Of a stretch of 64,000 nucleotides of DNA, positions 20,897 through 31,768 are shown piece after piece. The position numbers were made by a program, and so were the translations under genes. Source of the stretch: Alphaproteobacteria bacterium 32-64-14. Lineage in GTDB: Bacteria > Pseudomonadota > Alphaproteobacteria > Caulobacterales > Hyphomonadaceae. The DNA lies in NCBI GenBank assembly GCA_002280725.1, contig NCEM01000002.1, positions 1-64,000 on the forward strand. The letters are read 5' to 3'. Positions within the stretch are counted from its first letter, which is position 1, and each line of letters opens with the position of its first letter. The notes beneath the pieces are model-generated. The model worked only from the letters and a program-made list of their open reading frames with translations, searched no databases and was not told the DNA's origin.

Positions 20897-23677
20897 ATGA
20901 CGTCGACACCGCTTCCGCTGGGTTCAGGATCGCCGCCTGAGGTGATCGAACAATGTCTCGCGAGCGCGACCGAGCATTTCATGAATGCGGCGAGCGAAGC
21001 GTTTGCGCTGATCGACCAGGATGGCCGTGTTGTTCGCGCCAATATCGCCTATCGCCGCCTGACCGGGCCTGCGGGCGGCGCGCATGACGCCTCGATCCTG
21101 TCCTATGTCGATCCCGACAAGCGCGAGGCTGTGCGCGAGACGCTGCGCGCGCTGAACGACAAATCACCGGGCCGCACGACCCAGTTCCGCTTCCGTATCG
21201 GTAACGAGGTGCGCCTGATCGACGCCGAGATGTCGTGGATGGGACCTTCAGGCCTGATCTCGTTCGTCGGCCGCGATGTGACGCGCCAGGACGTGCTCGA
21301 GCGCGAACGGCAGGAAACGGCGACAGCGCGCGATGCGGTTGAGCAGGTGGGCGATATCGGTCACTGGCGCGCCGGCCGCGACTTCAAGCTGCAGTGCTCG
21401 CCCGGCGCATCGCGCATACTGGGCCTCGATCCGGCGGCCCCGCCGCTGGTTCTCACCGATCTCGTTGAGATGATTGCCCCGGAAGAGCGCGAGGCCGTTG
21501 TGCAGGCGGCGCGCGATGCGTTCGAGAAGCGCAAGCCGGTAAAGCAGACGTTCAGCCTGCGCCGCGCGGATGGCACGACGCGGATGATCCGGGTCGCCGG
21601 CGCGCCTTCCATCGATGCGCGCGGGCAGGTCGAAGCCATGCACGGCGTGGTGGTCGACAAGTCGGAAAGCCATGTGGCGCTGCAGGCGGCGCTCAATGCC
21701 GATTCTACCGTGCGCCGCTTCGTGCAATCGGCGCCGATGTCGATCTGCATGTGCGACAATGATCTGCGCGTGATGATGGCCAGCGCCAGCTGGATCGCCG
21801 AGCACGGCCTCACCGAAAGCGACGTGCTGGGCCGCAACATCTACGAGATACAGTCTTGGATCCCTGAAAAATGGCGCGCCATGCATCGCCGCGTGTTGCG
21901 TGGCGAGGCAATGAGCCATGAGAGCGATGCCTACGACAGCCCGCGCGGCGACCAGCGTTGGCTGAAATGGTCGGCGGCGCCGTGGTTCAACGGGGATGGC
22001 CAGATCGGCGGCATCATTGCCGTGCACGAGGACGTCACCGCGATCGTGAAGGCGCAGCACGAGGTCGAAAGCTCGAAGGAGCGCATGTCGTTCGGCATGG
22101 CGATCACCCAGATGATGATCTGGGAACTCGATTTCGAGATGCGCGAGACCTACATCGAGGGCGACTGGAAACATTTCTTCCCGCAACGCCCGTCATTCGA
22201 CTCGCTTACCGGCGGCGACAGCTGGATCCACCAGTCGGACCGCGAGATGCTGGCCAACAAGTGGCGCGCGCACCTCGCCGGCGGCGCGCCCTACACGGCC
22301 GAATACCGCGTAACGTTCGCCGACAATCGCGAGATCTGGCACGCCGCTTCGATCCGCATCCTGAAGACGGTCAAGGGCTCGCCCGCGCGCGCTTTTGCGG
22401 TGATCCAGGACATCACGGCGCGCAAGCATATCGAGCTGAAGGCCATGGAAGCCGAGCAGCGCGCGTTGGTTGCGGCGGCTGCCAAGTCCGACTTCCTGTC
22501 CAACATGAGCCACGAGATCCGCACGCCGCTGAACGGCGTGCTGGCGGTTTCCGAAGTCCTGCTGCGCACGCAGCTGGATGAGCGGCAGGGAGAGATGGTC
22601 CGCCTGATCTCGACCTCGGGCAAGACGCTGCTGCGTGTGATGGACGATCTCGTCGAGTTCTCGCGCCTCGAAGGCGACGACATCAGCTTCGACGTTCGTC
22701 CGTTCGAGCTGGAAGAAGCCGTGCGCAACACCTGCGAGGCTGCGCGCACGCGCGCCGAAGCCAAGGGTCTGCGGTTCGACACGTTTATCTCCGCGAGCTG
22801 CGATGGCGTGTTCCGCGCCGATCCGGTGCGCATCGGACAGGTGCTGGGCAACCTGCTCAACAACGCCGTCAAGTTCACAGACCAGGGCCATATCGGCGTC
22901 TCGGCAACGGTCGAGGAGCTTGCCGAGAGCAAGACGCAGTTGCGCCTGTCGGTCACCGACACGGGCGTCGGCTTCGCGCCGGAACTGGCCGAGCGCATCT
23001 TCGAACGCTTCGAGCAGGCCGATATCTCGACCTCGCGCCGCTATGGCGGGCTAGGCCTTGGCCTGTCGATCGTGAAGCGGCTGGTCGAGCTGATGAGCGG
23101 CAAGGTTTCGGCGTCCTCGAAAGAGGGCGAAGGATCGACCTTCGAAGTGACGATCCCGATCTCGCGCGACCGCATCGCGGCGCTGGGCGCGCTGACCACG
23201 GTGGCGGTCGAGGATTTTGACGCAGAGACGAGTATCGAGAACCTTCGCCTGCTGGTCGCCGAAGACAATCCGATGAACCGCCGCGTGGTGGAACTGCTGC
23301 TGGCGCAGAGTGGCCTGCACATCACCTTCGCGGAGAACGGCAAGGAAGCTGTGGAAAAATTCTCGACGCAGAAGTTCGACCTCGTGCTGATGGACCTGCA
23401 GATGCCGATCATGGGCGGTCTTGCCGCCATGCGCGCCATCCGCGCGTGGGAGACGGAAAAGGGCCGCGTGCCCACGCCCATGCTGGCCGTGTCAGCCAAC
23501 GCCACGGACGACCACGTTCAGGAAGCCAAGGAAGCCGGCGCCGACGACCACGTCGCCAAGCCTATCGTGCGCGAAACCCTGTTCGAGGCGATCGCCCGCT
23601 ACGCCCGCCGCACCGCGCAGACCAGCACGGCCGATGACACCGACTTCGATCTCGACGAGTTCGATATCGCGGTTTGA
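20897..23677 (+). CDS. Hybrid histidine kinase with four PAS domains
   Basis: A 926-residue cytosolic sensor kinase. It has four PAS-type regions (about 25-135, 150-255, 270-390 and 395-515), a HisKA region with NMSHEIRTPLNGV (phosphorylated His539), an HATPase domain (NNAVKF, DTGVGFAPE, GGLGLGLSIVK) and a C-terminal receiver with LLVAEDNPMNRR, VLMDLQMP (Asp833) and VAKPI. No TM helix is seen, so the signal is probably internal (redox, ligand or protein). Being hybrid, it should pass phosphate to an Hpt protein, which is not in this window. It starts 128 bp after selO. Confidence 0.92.
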   Translation: MTSTPLPLGSGSPPEVIEQCLASATEHFMNAASEAFALIDQDGRVVRANIAYRRLTGPAGGAHDASILSYVDPDKREAVRETLRALNDKSPGRTTQFRFRIGNEVRLIDAEMSWMGPSGLISFVGRDVTRQDVLERERQETATARDAVEQVGDIGHWRAGRDFKLQCSPGASRILGLDPAAPPLVLTDLVEMIAPEEREAVVQAARDAFEKRKPVKQTFSLRRADGTTRMIRVAGAPSIDARGQVEAMHGVVVDKSESHVALQAALNADSTVRRFVQSAPMSICMCDNDLRVMMASASWIAEHGLTESDVLGRNIYEIQSWIPEKWRAMHRRVLRGEAMSHESDAYDSPRGDQRWLKWSAAPWFNGDGQIGGIIAVHEDVTAIVKAQHEVESSKERMSFGMAITQMMIWELDFEMRETYIEGDWKHFFPQRPSFDSLTGGDSWIHQSDREMLANKWRAHLAGGAPYTAEYRVTFADNREIWHAASIRILKTVKGSPARAFAVIQDITARKHIELKAMEAEQRALVAAAAKSDFLSNMSHEIRTPLNGVLAVSEVLLRTQLDERQGEMVRLISTSGKTLLRVMDDLVEFSRLEGDDISFDVRPFELEEAVRNTCEAARTRAEAKGLRFDTFISASCDGVFRADPVRIGQVLGNLLNNAVKFTDQGHIGVSATVEELAESKTQLRLSVTDTGVGFAPELAERIFERFEQADISTSRRYGGLGLGLSIVKRLVELMSGKVSASSKEGEGSTFEVTIPISRDRIAALGALTTVAVEDFDAETSIENLRLLVAEDNPMNRRVVELLLAQSGLHITFAENGKEAVEKFSTQKFDLVLMDLQMPIMGGLAAMRAIRAWETEKGRVPTPMLAVSANATDDHVQEAKEAGADDHVAKPIVRETLFEAIARYARRTAQTSTADDTDFDLDEFDIAV

Positions 23678-23692
23678 GGCGCGCCGCGGAGC

Positions 23693-24400
23693 TCAGGCGC
23701 CGCTGAAATAGTGCCGGAAGAAGCCGCCGACGCCGCCCGGGGCGTAGACGCCGAGCATGACCAGCCCAAGCGTCAGCACGTGCAGGGCTGTGATCAGCGC
23801 CGTGATCATCACGAAGCCGGGCTTGTAGGTCTTGTGCCGCAGCACGTGCTGGGCAAGCAGGCCGCCGACGATTCCAAAGGCAAGGTCGGCAAGGTGGAGA
23901 CGGCGTTCCGGCGCGCGCCACTGGCGCTTCTCGGCAGCGCGCTTGTCGGCCTGGTAGAAGAGCCACGACGCGATGCCGCCGATCACGTAGAGCAGCCCGA
24001 CCCAGATGGGAAAACGGCCGAGCATGATGTTGTTGCCAAGCAGCACGATGATGGTGGCGGCTGCGGCCGTGCGCACGGAAATCTGGCGCAGGCCGGGTGT
24101 TTGCTCGCGTGATTTCGGCGGCGCAACGGGGGCGGGCGCTGACGCAGACGCGCCGGATTGAGAGCTAGCTCCCTGTGGCGCGGGTGCGGGCGATCCCACG
24201 ATCTTCACGTTGAGGGCGGCGGCCCGGCCATTGGCGCCTTCGCCGATTTCGTAGGAGAGCGTATCGCCCGGCTTGGGGCGTTCGGTGCTTTTCCCGATAG
24301 ATTTCATGTGCACGTAAAGCTTCGCGCCGCCGGGGCGACGGATGAATCCGAAGCCGCGGGCGTCGTGCCAGTCTTCCAGTATGCCTTTTTCGCGGGCCAC
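23693..24400 (-). CDS. Cold-shock domain fused to DUF1294 membrane domain
   Basis: A 235-residue protein with a GTG start. Residues 1-66 form a cold-shock OB fold (GILEDWHDARGFGFIRR, KLYVHMKSI) that binds nucleic acid. A Pro/Ala-rich linker (about 68-103) leads to a DUF1294 region of about four TM helices, starting near residue 110 and ending GVGGFFRHYFSGA. The fusion is known but its function is not. It would tether RNA or DNA to the membrane. Confidence 0.85.
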   Translation of the reverse strand: MAREKGILEDWHDARGFGFIRRPGGAKLYVHMKSIGKSTERPKPGDTLSYEIGEGANGRAAALNVKIVGSPAPAPQGASSQSGASASAPAPVAPPKSREQTPGLRQISVRTAAAATIIVLLGNNIMLGRFPIWVGLLYVIGGIASWLFYQADKRAAEKRQWRAPERRLHLADLAFGIVGGLLAQHVLRHKTYKPGFVMITALITALHVLTLGLVMLGVYAPGGVGGFFRHYFSGA

Positions 24401-24415
24401 AGGGTTTAGCTAGCG

Positions 24416-26398
24416 CTACTTGTTTGCGCGGTTCCTAACGAGATCATCGACCACCGCCGGGTCAGCAAGAGTTGATGTATCGCCGAGGTTTGCAAAGTCA
24501 TTCTCCGCGATCTTGCGCAGGATGCGCCGCATGATCTTGCCGGATCGTGTCTTAGGCAGGCCCGGTGCGAATTGTATGACATCGGGCGTCGCAATCGGGC
24601 CGATTTCCTTGCGGACCCAGTTCACGAGTTCCTTGCGCAGCTCGTCAGTTTCTTTCTCGGTTTTGGGGGCTTCCCCCGCCATCAGCGAGACATAGGCGTA
24701 GATGCCCTGGCCCTTGATGTTGTGCGGGTAGCCGACCACGGCGCTCTCCGCCACTTTCGGATGCGCAACGAGCGCGCTTTCGACCTCGGCTGTGCCAAGG
24801 CGATGGCCCGAAACGTTGATGACATCGTCCACGCGGCCCGTGATCCAGTAATAGCCGTCCGCGTCACGGCGGCAGCCATCGCCCGTGAAATACTTGCCCG
24901 GATAGGTGCGGAAATAGGTGTCAACGAAGCGCGCGTGATCGCCATAGACGGTGCGCATCTGGCCGGGCCACGAGTCGAGAATGCAGAGGTTGCCCGCGGT
25001 CGCGCCGTCGAGAACGGTTCCCTTGTCGTCCACCAGTTGTGGGCGGATCGAGAAGAAGGGCTTGGCGGCGGAGCCGGGCTTCAGGGCGTGCGCGCCCGGA
25101 AGCGGCGTCATCAGCGTCGCGCCGGTTTCGGTCTGCCACCACGTGTCCACGATGGGGCAGCGCTGTTCGCCGACGACGCGGTAATACCATTCCCACGCTT
25201 CCGGGTTGATCGGCTCGCCGACCGATCCCATCAGGCGCAGCGACTTGCGCGAGGACGAGGTGACAAACTGGTCGCCCGCACCCATCAGCGCACGCAGGGC
25301 GGTGGGGGCGGTGTAGAAGATCGCGACTTTATGTTTGTCGATCGTCTTCCAGAAGCGCGAGGCGTCCGGGTAGGTCGGGATGCCTTCGAACATCAGCGTG
25401 GTCGCGCCGTTCGCAAGAGGCCCGTAGACGACATAGGAGTGGCCGGTGACCCAGCCCACATCTGCCGTGCACCAGAACACTTCGCCCGGCTTGTAGTCGA
25501 ACACGATCTCATGAGTCATCGAGGCCCAGACGAGATAGCCGCCGGAGGTATGCAGCACGCCTTTTGGTTTTCCGGTGGAGCCCGATGTGTAGAGGATGAA
25601 CAGCGGGTCTTCCGCGCTCATCTCCTCAGGCTCGCAGTCGTCCTGCTCGTCTTTGGCGAGGTCGGCGTACCAGTGGTCGCGACCATCCTTCATGGCGATG
25701 GCGCCGCCGGTGCGTTTCACGACGATGACGGACTGTACGGGCGATTTCGCGCCCAGCTTGTCGATGGCGACATCGACATTCACCTTCAGCGGGATCGGCT
25801 TGCCGCCGCGCACGCCTTCGTCGGCGGTGATCACGCAGGTGGAGGCGCAATCCTCAAGGCGGCCCGCGAGGCTATCGGGCGAGAAGCCGCCGAAGACGAC
25901 GGAGTGCACGGCGCCGATGCGCGCGCAGGCGAGCATGGCGTACGCCGCCTCGGGGATCATCGGCATGTAGATGGTGACGCGGTCGCCCTTGGTGACGCCT
26001 TGCGTCTTCAGCACGTTGGCGAAGCGGCAGACTTCCGAATAGAGCTCGGCATAGGAGATCTTGCGCGAGACGGATGGGTCATCGCCCTCGAACACGATGG
26101 CGGTGGTGTCGGCCTTGTGGGGCAGGTGGCGGTCGATGCAGTTGGCGGAGACGTTGAGCGTCCCGTCCTCGAACCACTTTACCGACAAGTCATTCGGGTC
26201 GTTCGTCTTCGAGATGTCCCAGTTGACGTTCTTCACCTTGGTATAGTGGCGCATCCAGCGCAGGCGCTTGCCATGCTCGCGCCAGAACGCCTCGGGATCG
26301 GAGACCGAGGCTGCGTACATGGCTTCGTACTTGGCGGCATCCACATGGGCCTTGGCCGCAAACTCTGGCGGCACCGGATGCATGTGGGCTTCCGACAT
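24416..26398 (-). CDS. acsA: Acetyl-CoA synthetase
   Basis: A 660-residue AMP-forming acetate-CoA ligase. It carries the P-loop [21 protein letters not shown], the [20 protein letters not shown] hinge and the C-terminal [11 protein letters not shown] block, whose Lys is the acetylation switch in other species. Start MSEAHMHP has GGGAGG about 7 nt upstream; the longer open frame reads through a non-coding upstream region. It makes acetyl-CoA from acetate and lets the cell grow on acetate. It is monocistronic; a CspA-DUF1294 gene lies downstream on the same strand. Confidence 0.97.
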   Translation of the reverse strand: MSEAHMHPVPPEFAAKAHVDAAKYEAMYAASVSDPEAFWREHGKRLRWMRHYTKVKNVNWDISKTNDPNDLSVKWFEDGTLNVSANCIDRHLPHKADTTAIVFEGDDPSVSRKISYAELYSEVCRFANVLKTQGVTKGDRVTIYMPMIPEAAYAMLACARIGAVHSVVFGGFSPDSLAGRLEDCASTCVITADEGVRGGKPIPLKVNVDVAIDKLGAKSPVQSVIVVKRTGGAIAMKDGRDHWYADLAKDEQDDCEPEEMSAEDPLFILYTSGSTGKPKGVLHTSGGYLVWASMTHEIVFDYKPGEVFWCTADVGWVTGHSYVVYGPLANGATTLMFEGIPTYPDASRFWKTIDKHKVAIFYTAPTALRALMGAGDQFVTSSSRKSLRLMGSVGEPINPEAWEWYYRVVGEQRCPIVDTWWQTETGATLMTPLPGAHALKPGSAAKPFFSIRPQLVDDKGTVLDGATAGNLCILDSWPGQMRTVYGDHARFVDTYFRTYPGKYFTGDGCRRDADGYYWITGRVDDVINVSGHRLGTAEVESALVAHPKVAESAVVGYPHNIKGQGIYAYVSLMAGEAPKTEKETDELRKELVNWVRKEIGPIATPDVIQFAPGLPKTRSGKIMRRILRKIAENDFANLGDTSTLADPAVVDDLVRNRANK

Positions 26399-26645
26399 TC
26401 TGGTTCCTCCCGATCGATGGGCCTGCCGTGCGTTGCCCGGCAGATCGCTTGTTCCGCCTGTAGATGATGCGTGGGCGGGGTCAAACAAGCAAATTGTCGG
26501 GCGGCCCGGGACATGCCGCACGGCGGCAAAGTAATTCTGCGCAGGAACCCGCCCAAAGCTGGCGCGGCCCGCGATTTGGGCGCTAAACTCCGCGGCAAAA
26601 CAGATTACACGGCCACAGACATCTGACCTTACACGGGGAGTAGAC

Positions 26646-27704
26646 ATGGCAAGGCTCGCAAGGACCCTGATCGCTGGATCGGTGGCGGTATTGGCGCTGG
26701 CGGCGGGCATGGCTCCCGCGATGGCGCAATCGTCGGACGCGGCTGCGGTGCGCGGATCGGACGGCAAGCCGAGCTTTGATGGCGTCTGGACCAACGGTAC
26801 GGCGACCCGCCTGGAGCGTCCCGGCAATTTCACGCAGCTCGTGGTTCCGGCGGACGAAGCCGAGAAGCTGAGGCTCGCCTCGCTCGACAGCCGCGCGGCG
26901 GCGCACGCCCCGTCCGATCTCAGCATGGGCGCGTTCAGGGACTCGAACAGTGCTGCGGGCTACAACTCGTTCTGGACCGATCCGGGCATTGGCCTTGCCA
27001 CCGTTCGCGGAGAAGCGCGCTCGTCCTACATCACCGTTCCGGACAATGGCCGTATCCCGTTCATCGATCGCGCGAAGAGCCTTGCCGAGCCGATCCGCGA
27101 AGGCATCGAATACCGGTCGGGCAAGGGCGCGTATGAAGGCCCGGAAGACCTGCCGCTGCGCGAGCGCTGCCTGATCGCGCAGAGCGATGGCGGCGGCCCG
27201 GTGATGCTGAACGGGCTCTACAATAACAATTACGGATTCCGCCTGACCGCCGGCTATCTGGTGATCGAAGTCGAGATGGTTCACGACGCGCGGATCATCC
27301 CGATCTACGCCACCGCCGAGAAGGCGCGCGCCTCGCACAAGCCGGCGGTGATCATGCCGTGGCTGGGGGATTCGGTGGCATGGTGGGAAGGCGACACGCT
27401 GGTCGCTGAAACGCGCAACGTTCACCCCGTCCAGGCGATCCGCACGTCGACGCCGCTGTCGCCGCAAGGCACGGTGACGGAGCGCTTCACGCGCATCGGC
27501 GCGGATGAGCTGTTGTACCAGTTCCGCGTCGAGGATCCGGTGCACTACAGCTCGGCCTGGTCGGGCGAGTATTCGTTCAAGCCGGCCAAGGGCGAGATCT
27601 TCGAATACGCCTGCCACGAGGGGAACCACTCGATGGAAGGCATCCTCGGGGGCGCGCGGCTGAGCGAGGAGCAAGCGGCGAAGGCCGCCAAGGCCAGCCG
27701 CTAG
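26646..27704 (+). CDS. Secreted protein of unknown function
   Basis: A 352-residue protein with a signal peptide (residues 1-28, cut after AMA-Q). The mature part starts with a [20 protein letters not shown] block and ends with [20 protein letters not shown], which I have seen in many secreted proteins of Caulobacterales and Acidobacteria whose role is not known. The centre contains SWW-like segments ([18 protein letters not shown]) but no motif I can tie to catalysis. GGGGAG precedes the start. A strong terminator follows. Confidence 0.75.
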   Translation: MARLARTLIAGSVAVLALAAGMAPAMAQSSDAAAVRGSDGKPSFDGVWTNGTATRLERPGNFTQLVVPADEAEKLRLASLDSRAAAHAPSDLSMGAFRDSNSAAGYNSFWTDPGIGLATVRGEARSSYITVPDNGRIPFIDRAKSLAEPIREGIEYRSGKGAYEGPEDLPLRERCLIAQSDGGGPVMLNGLYNNNYGFRLTAGYLVIEVEMVHDARIIPIYATAEKARASHKPAVIMPWLGDSVAWWEGDTLVAETRNVHPVQAIRTSTPLSPQGTVTERFTRIGADELLYQFRVEDPVHYSSAWSGEYSFKPAKGEIFEYACHEGNHSMEGILGGARLSEEQAAKAAKASR

Positions 27705-27734
27705 GCCCGCTCCACCACATTGGATGTAAGGGAT

Positions 27735-27768
27735 GAGGCCCGGAACCTAGTCCTGGGCCTCTTTCTGT
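27735..27768. terminator. Bidirectional intrinsic terminator
   Basis: The stem arms gaggcccgg and cctgggcctc (27735-27743 and 27752-27761) enclose a short loop and are followed by tttctgtt. It ends the secreted-protein gene and overlaps the end of the convergent minus-strand gene (its stop lies in the loop). Confidence 0.75.
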
Positions 27769-28628
27769 TGCCGCACCATGTTGTTCGCGATGCGATTGGC
27801 TTCGCGGTTCGCGTTCGGTGCGTTGCCCTTGGTTCCATAGAGCGCGACGAGATAGTCGAGATCCCATTGCGTCATGCGCTTGCCGCGATCGCCGGCAGAG
27901 TTGGTGAACAGGTTGAGGATGCTGGGGAAGTCGCTCGTGTCGGCCTTCGCCTCAAGCTGGGCCAGCGAGACCATCGCGACATAATCAGCCAGCGAGCCGA
28001 ATGACACCGACCCCATCCGGCTGGTGTCGAGAATGATCAGCACGTGCGACATCTCCTGACGCACGCTGCTTTCGAGACGGCCGGAGCTGCGGACGCGGAC
28101 GCTGGCGCCGCGTTCGAACGCCTCTCCCGTGTCGACAAGCACGGTCTGGGTCACATGCCACCAGCGCACGGGCGCATCCGAGTTCTGGAACAGGTCGAGG
28201 GCTTCCTTGCCGAGATTGGCGCCGTCCGTCTGGACCGGGCGGAATTTCTGGAAGTGATCCTTCACGAGGCGGGCCGCCAGCGCATCGCCATCGGTGGAGG
28301 CCATGATGAGGACGTTGGGCTTGCAGCCGGGCTCTCCCGGTTCGAGGCCCACGGCGACCGCAACGAGCGAAACCTGGTCGATCAGCTTCTGGGCGAATTC
28401 CGGGGTGATGTTGTGGGCGCCGACGCACACCGTGCCATCGAAGCGCGCGAGATTGGCGCCGTCGGGAGCGGCCCCGATCTCGGCCACGAAGTCGCGCACG
28501 GCATCTTCCATGTTGCGGTCGGTGATGACGACCGTGCTGTCGGATTCAGGCGGCTGGGTCTGGGCGAGGGCGGGCGCGGCCGTGAGGGCCCCGGCAAGCA
28601 CAGCGGCGCGTGCGATCCTGCGTAGCAT
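27747..28628 (-). CDS. Secreted protein of unknown function
   Basis: A 293-residue protein with a clear signal peptide (residues 1-22, APALA-Q). The mature part holds a conserved-looking block VITDRNMEDAVRDFVAEI, a pair of cysteines (VCVG and PGCKPN) that could form a disulfide, and a C-terminal stretch RMTQWDLDYLVALYGT. Proteins of this kind are common in Hyphomonadaceae and related groups without assigned function. GGAG lies 8 nt before the start. Likely periplasmic. Confidence 0.75.
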   Translation of the reverse strand: MLRRIARAAVLAGALTAAPALAQTQPPESDSTVVITDRNMEDAVRDFVAEIGAAPDGANLARFDGTVCVGAHNITPEFAQKLIDQVSLVAVAVGLEPGEPGCKPNVLIMASTDGDALAARLVKDHFQKFRPVQTDGANLGKEALDLFQNSDAPVRWWHVTQTVLVDTGEAFERGASVRVRSSGRLESSVRQEMSHVLIILDTSRMGSVSFGSLADYVAMVSLAQLEAKADTSDFPSILNLFTNSAGDRGKRMTQWDLDYLVALYGTKGNAPNANREANRIANNMVRQQKEAQD

Positions 28629-28755
28629 GGTGGCGGGCTCCGAAGCGCGATCAATGCGAGGCAGCGGGCGTGCTGCTGATTGAAGTCAAAGACATGCTTT
28701 TCCTGCGGCGCATTATGCTGTCAGGTAGCGGGGTAATCATAACGGGAACGGTCAG

Positions 28756-30267
28756 ATGAGCGCAACCATCCGGAAGCCTGCCGCGAAGGTGGAGCATGTC
28801 GATGTGCTGATCGTGGGAGCTGGCATTTCGGGCGTCGGCGCGGCGTTTCACCTGAAGGACCAGATGCCGGGGACCAGCTTTGTGGCGCTGGAGGCGCAGG
28901 ACAGTTTCGGCGGCACGTGGATCACGCACAAATATCCGGGCATCCGGTCTGACAGCGACCTGCACACGTTCGGCTATCGCTTCAAGCCGTGGGTTGGGCC
29001 GCCCATCGCGTCGGCCGCAGAGATCCTGAAATACATGGAAGAGGTGATCGCGGATAACGGCCTCGAGGGGCATATCCGCTATGGTCACACGATCACGCGC
29101 GCCGGCTGGTCGGGCAAGACCAACCTCTGGACTATCACCGCGATCCGCAAGGCGGATGGCGCGGAGCTGACTTTCACCACGGGCTTCCTCTGGATGTGCC
29201 AGGGCTATTACCGGCACGACAAAGGCTACACGCCTGAATGGGCCGGGATGGCGGACTTCAAGGGCAAGATCGTTCACCCGCAGACCTGGCCCGCCGATCT
29301 CGACTACACCGGCAAGCGGATGATCGTGATCGGCTCGGGCGCGACGGCGGCGACGCTGGTGCCGGCGGTGGCGAACGAGACGGCGCATGTGACGATGCTG
29401 CAGCGCTCGCCCACCTATTTCATCCCGGGGCGCAATGCGATCGAGATCGCCGAGCAACTGCGCGCGTTGCAAGTGGATGAGCACTGGGTGCACGAGATCA
29501 CGCGCCGGCAGATCCTGAAGAACCAGGACGAGTTCACCCGGCGCTCGCGCGAGGAGCCTGAAGCGGTGAAGGCGGAGTTGCTGAGTGCGGTGAAGCTGTT
29601 CCTTGGCGAGGACTATGACATCGCCACGCATTTCACGCCGAAATACCGGCCGTGGCGCCAGCGCATCGCGTTCATCCCAGATGGCGACCTATTCCAGGGC
29701 ATTGCGTCGGGCAAGGCCTCTGTCGTCACGGATGAGATTGAGCGCTTCACCGAGAAGGGCATCCGTCTGAAATCGGGCAACGAACTGAAAGCCGATATCA
29801 TCGTCACCGCGACGGGCTTCGATCTTTCCGCGCAGGGCGACATCGACTTCGTGGTCGATGGCAAGCCGACCGCGTTGAAGGATACGGTCACCTATCGCGG
29901 CATGATGTTCACCGGCATTCCCAACATGATCTGGGTGTTCGGATACTTCCGCGCAAGCTGGACGTTGCGGGTCGATATCGTGGCGGACTTTGTCTGCCGC
30001 CTGCTGACGCACATGAAGAAGACCGGCGCAAAGCGCGTCGACGTGGCGATCCCCAGGCGGCTTGCGAACATGCCGCTGTCGACGTGGATCGATCCGGAGG
30101 ACTTCAACCCCGGCTATATCATGCGGGGCATGGATCAGTTACCCCGCCGTGGCGACCAGCGCGACTGGCAGCACACGCAGGACTATTGGGGCGAAAAAGA
30201 CGAGATGCCTAAGATCGATCTGGACGGCGAGGAATTCGTCTATGGCGGGGTAGAGGTGCCGGCCTGA
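28756..30267 (+). CDS. Baeyer-Villiger-type flavin monooxygenase
   Basis: A 503-residue type I flavoprotein monooxygenase. The FAD Rossmann motif GAGISGVGAAFHL is near residue 22. The BVMO fingerprint FxGxxxHxxxWP is matched exactly by FKGKIVHPQTWP near residue 168, and the NADPH motif GSGATAATL follows near residue 193. It would insert oxygen into a ketone to give an ester or lactone, using NADPH and O2. GGGA precedes the start. It meets a convergent DUF5076 gene with a 1-bp gap. The natural substrate cannot be read from the sequence. Confidence 0.9.
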   Translation: MSATIRKPAAKVEHVDVLIVGAGISGVGAAFHLKDQMPGTSFVALEAQDSFGGTWITHKYPGIRSDSDLHTFGYRFKPWVGPPIASAAEILKYMEEVIADNGLEGHIRYGHTITRAGWSGKTNLWTITAIRKADGAELTFTTGFLWMCQGYYRHDKGYTPEWAGMADFKGKIVHPQTWPADLDYTGKRMIVIGSGATAATLVPAVANETAHVTMLQRSPTYFIPGRNAIEIAEQLRALQVDEHWVHEITRRQILKNQDEFTRRSREEPEAVKAELLSAVKLFLGEDYDIATHFTPKYRPWRQRIAFIPDGDLFQGIASGKASVVTDEIERFTEKGIRLKSGNELKADIIVTATGFDLSAQGDIDFVVDGKPTALKDTVTYRGMMFTGIPNMIWVFGYFRASWTLRVDIVADFVCRLLTHMKKTGAKRVDVAIPRRLANMPLSTWIDPEDFNPGYIMRGMDQLPRRGDQRDWQHTQDYWGEKDEMPKIDLDGEEFVYGGVEVPA

Positions 30268-30268
30268 G

Positions 30269-30598
30269 CTAGACCTGCGATCCGCCGCCGAGCTGCGCGC
30301 CGGGAGCAGGAGCGTTCGGCTTCGACAGTTCTTCGTGGAAGGCGGTCCAGATACGATGGACCATGCCCTCGTGTGTTTCCTGCACGCCCTCGCTGGTGAT
30401 CAGCGCGCTTGAAATGTGCCGGACCAGATCTGCGAGGATGGCGCCCCAGGCCTGGGCTTCATCGACATCCGGCCGACCGGCATAGACCCCGACCTTGAAG
30501 TTGCAGTGCAGGCCCTGCTCGGCGATCCAGATGCTCGCCATGTTGATGGCGCTGGGATCCCGCTGCGCCGCAACCGGGATTGAGAGACTCTCTGCCAT
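30269..30598 (-). CDS. DUF5076 family protein
   Basis: A 109-residue protein matching DUF5076: LSIPVAAQRDPSAINMASIWIAEQGLH, GRPDVDEAQAWGAILADLVRHIS. This family is found mainly in alphaproteobacteria and has no known role. A Gly/Pro-rich tail follows. AGGA precedes the start. It lies on the same strand as fpr. Confidence 0.8.
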   Translation of the reverse strand: MAESLSIPVAAQRDPSAINMASIWIAEQGLHCNFKVGVYAGRPDVDEAQAWGAILADLVRHISSALITSEGVQETHEGMVHRIWTAFHEELSKPNAPAPGAQLGGGSQV

Positions 30599-30685
30599 GG
30601 CGATCCTGCTATCCTGAGGCGCACGATGCGCGCCGTCCGATCCTTGGACGCGGGCGGCCGTCTGTCAAATCACCGGGGCGGGTCT

Positions 30686-31498
30686 TTAGCCCACGAACGC
30701 CTTCTCGATGACGAACTCGGCGGGATGGGCGTTGGAGCCTTCCTTCAGGCCGGCTTTCTCGACGATGTGTTTGATGTCGGTCAGCATGTCCATCGAACCG
30801 CAGACCATGACGCGATCGACGGCTGGATCGAGCGGGGGAACGCCGAGATCGTCGAACAGGACGCCGTTCTCGATGCAGGTGGTGATGCGCGCCTGATTGG
30901 GCCACGGCTCGCGCGTGACTGTGGTGTAGTGGACGAGGCGGCCGAAGTGTTCGCCGACCAGCGGATCGTCCTTCAGGGAGGCAACCAGCTCCTGTCCGTA
31001 TTTCAGCTCGCCGACTTCGCGGCAGGTGTGGGTGAGGATCACCTGATCGAAGCGGGCGTAGGTATCCGGGTCGCGGATGATCGAGGCGAAGGGGGCGAGG
31101 CCCGTGCCGGTCGAGAAGCAGTAGAGCCGCTTGCCCGGCGTGAGGGCGTCGTGAACCAGCGTGCCGACCGACTTGCGGCCGAGCAGCACCTTGTCGCCGG
31201 GCTGGATCGACTGGAGCTTCGAGGTGAGGGGGCCGTCGGGAACCTTGATCGAGAAGAATTCGAGTTCCTCGTCCCAGCTCGGGCTGGCGATGGAGTAGGC
31301 GCGCAGCAGCGGCTTGCCGTTGTCGCCCTCGAGCCCGATCATGACGAACTCGCCGGAGCGGAAGCGGAAGGCGCCGGGACGAGTGATGCGGAAGGCGAAC
31401 ATCCTGTCGGTGTAGTGTTTCACCGACAGAACGGTTTCCTCCGTGGGCGCGTTCGGGGATTTCGCCTTTTCGGCGGGCTTGTCAGCGGCTTGCGTCAT
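30686..31498 (-). CDS. fpr: Ferredoxin/flavodoxin-NADP+ reductase
   Basis: A 270-residue plant-type FNR of the bacterial subclass, moving electrons between NADPH and ferredoxin or flavodoxin. It has the FAD motif RAYSIAS, the NADP motif STGTGLAPF, the CGS block VMVCGSMDM and the C-terminal VIEKAFVG that stacks near the flavin in subclass I enzymes. Start MTQAADKPAEKAK is chosen because the longer open frame is plainly antisense to the neighbouring adaptor gene. It supports Fe-S and oxidative-stress metabolism. Confidence 0.95.
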   Translation of the reverse strand: MTQAADKPAEKAKSPNAPTEETVLSVKHYTDRMFAFRITRPGAFRFRSGEFVMIGLEGDNGKPLLRAYSIASPSWDEELEFFSIKVPDGPLTSKLQSIQPGDKVLLGRKSVGTLVHDALTPGKRLYCFSTGTGLAPFASIIRDPDTYARFDQVILTHTCREVGELKYGQELVASLKDDPLVGEHFGRLVHYTTVTREPWPNQARITTCIENGVLFDDLGVPPLDPAVDRVMVCGSMDMLTDIKHIVEKAGLKEGSNAHPAEFVIEKAFVG

Positions 31499-31768
31499 GG
31501 CGTCTTGGGGGTGTCCCGGGAGGCTGGCGACAGGCCCCGTCCGGGCCCGCTTCTCGCTGGTTGGACCTAGGGGGTCAGCCCCCCAAAAGCAACTAATGCC
31601 AATGTTTAGCAGCAAAAGCAGGGGCGTGAGGCGAGTTGAGCGCGGTGAATTTCCCGTGCGCGCCACATTCTCGCCTGCGATGGCATTTTGATACTGTTTC
31701 TTCCTCAATGTCCCGACTATGCCGGTCTTCGGCGTTATTGGGTGAAGCGAACGGAGGCCTTGGAACAC

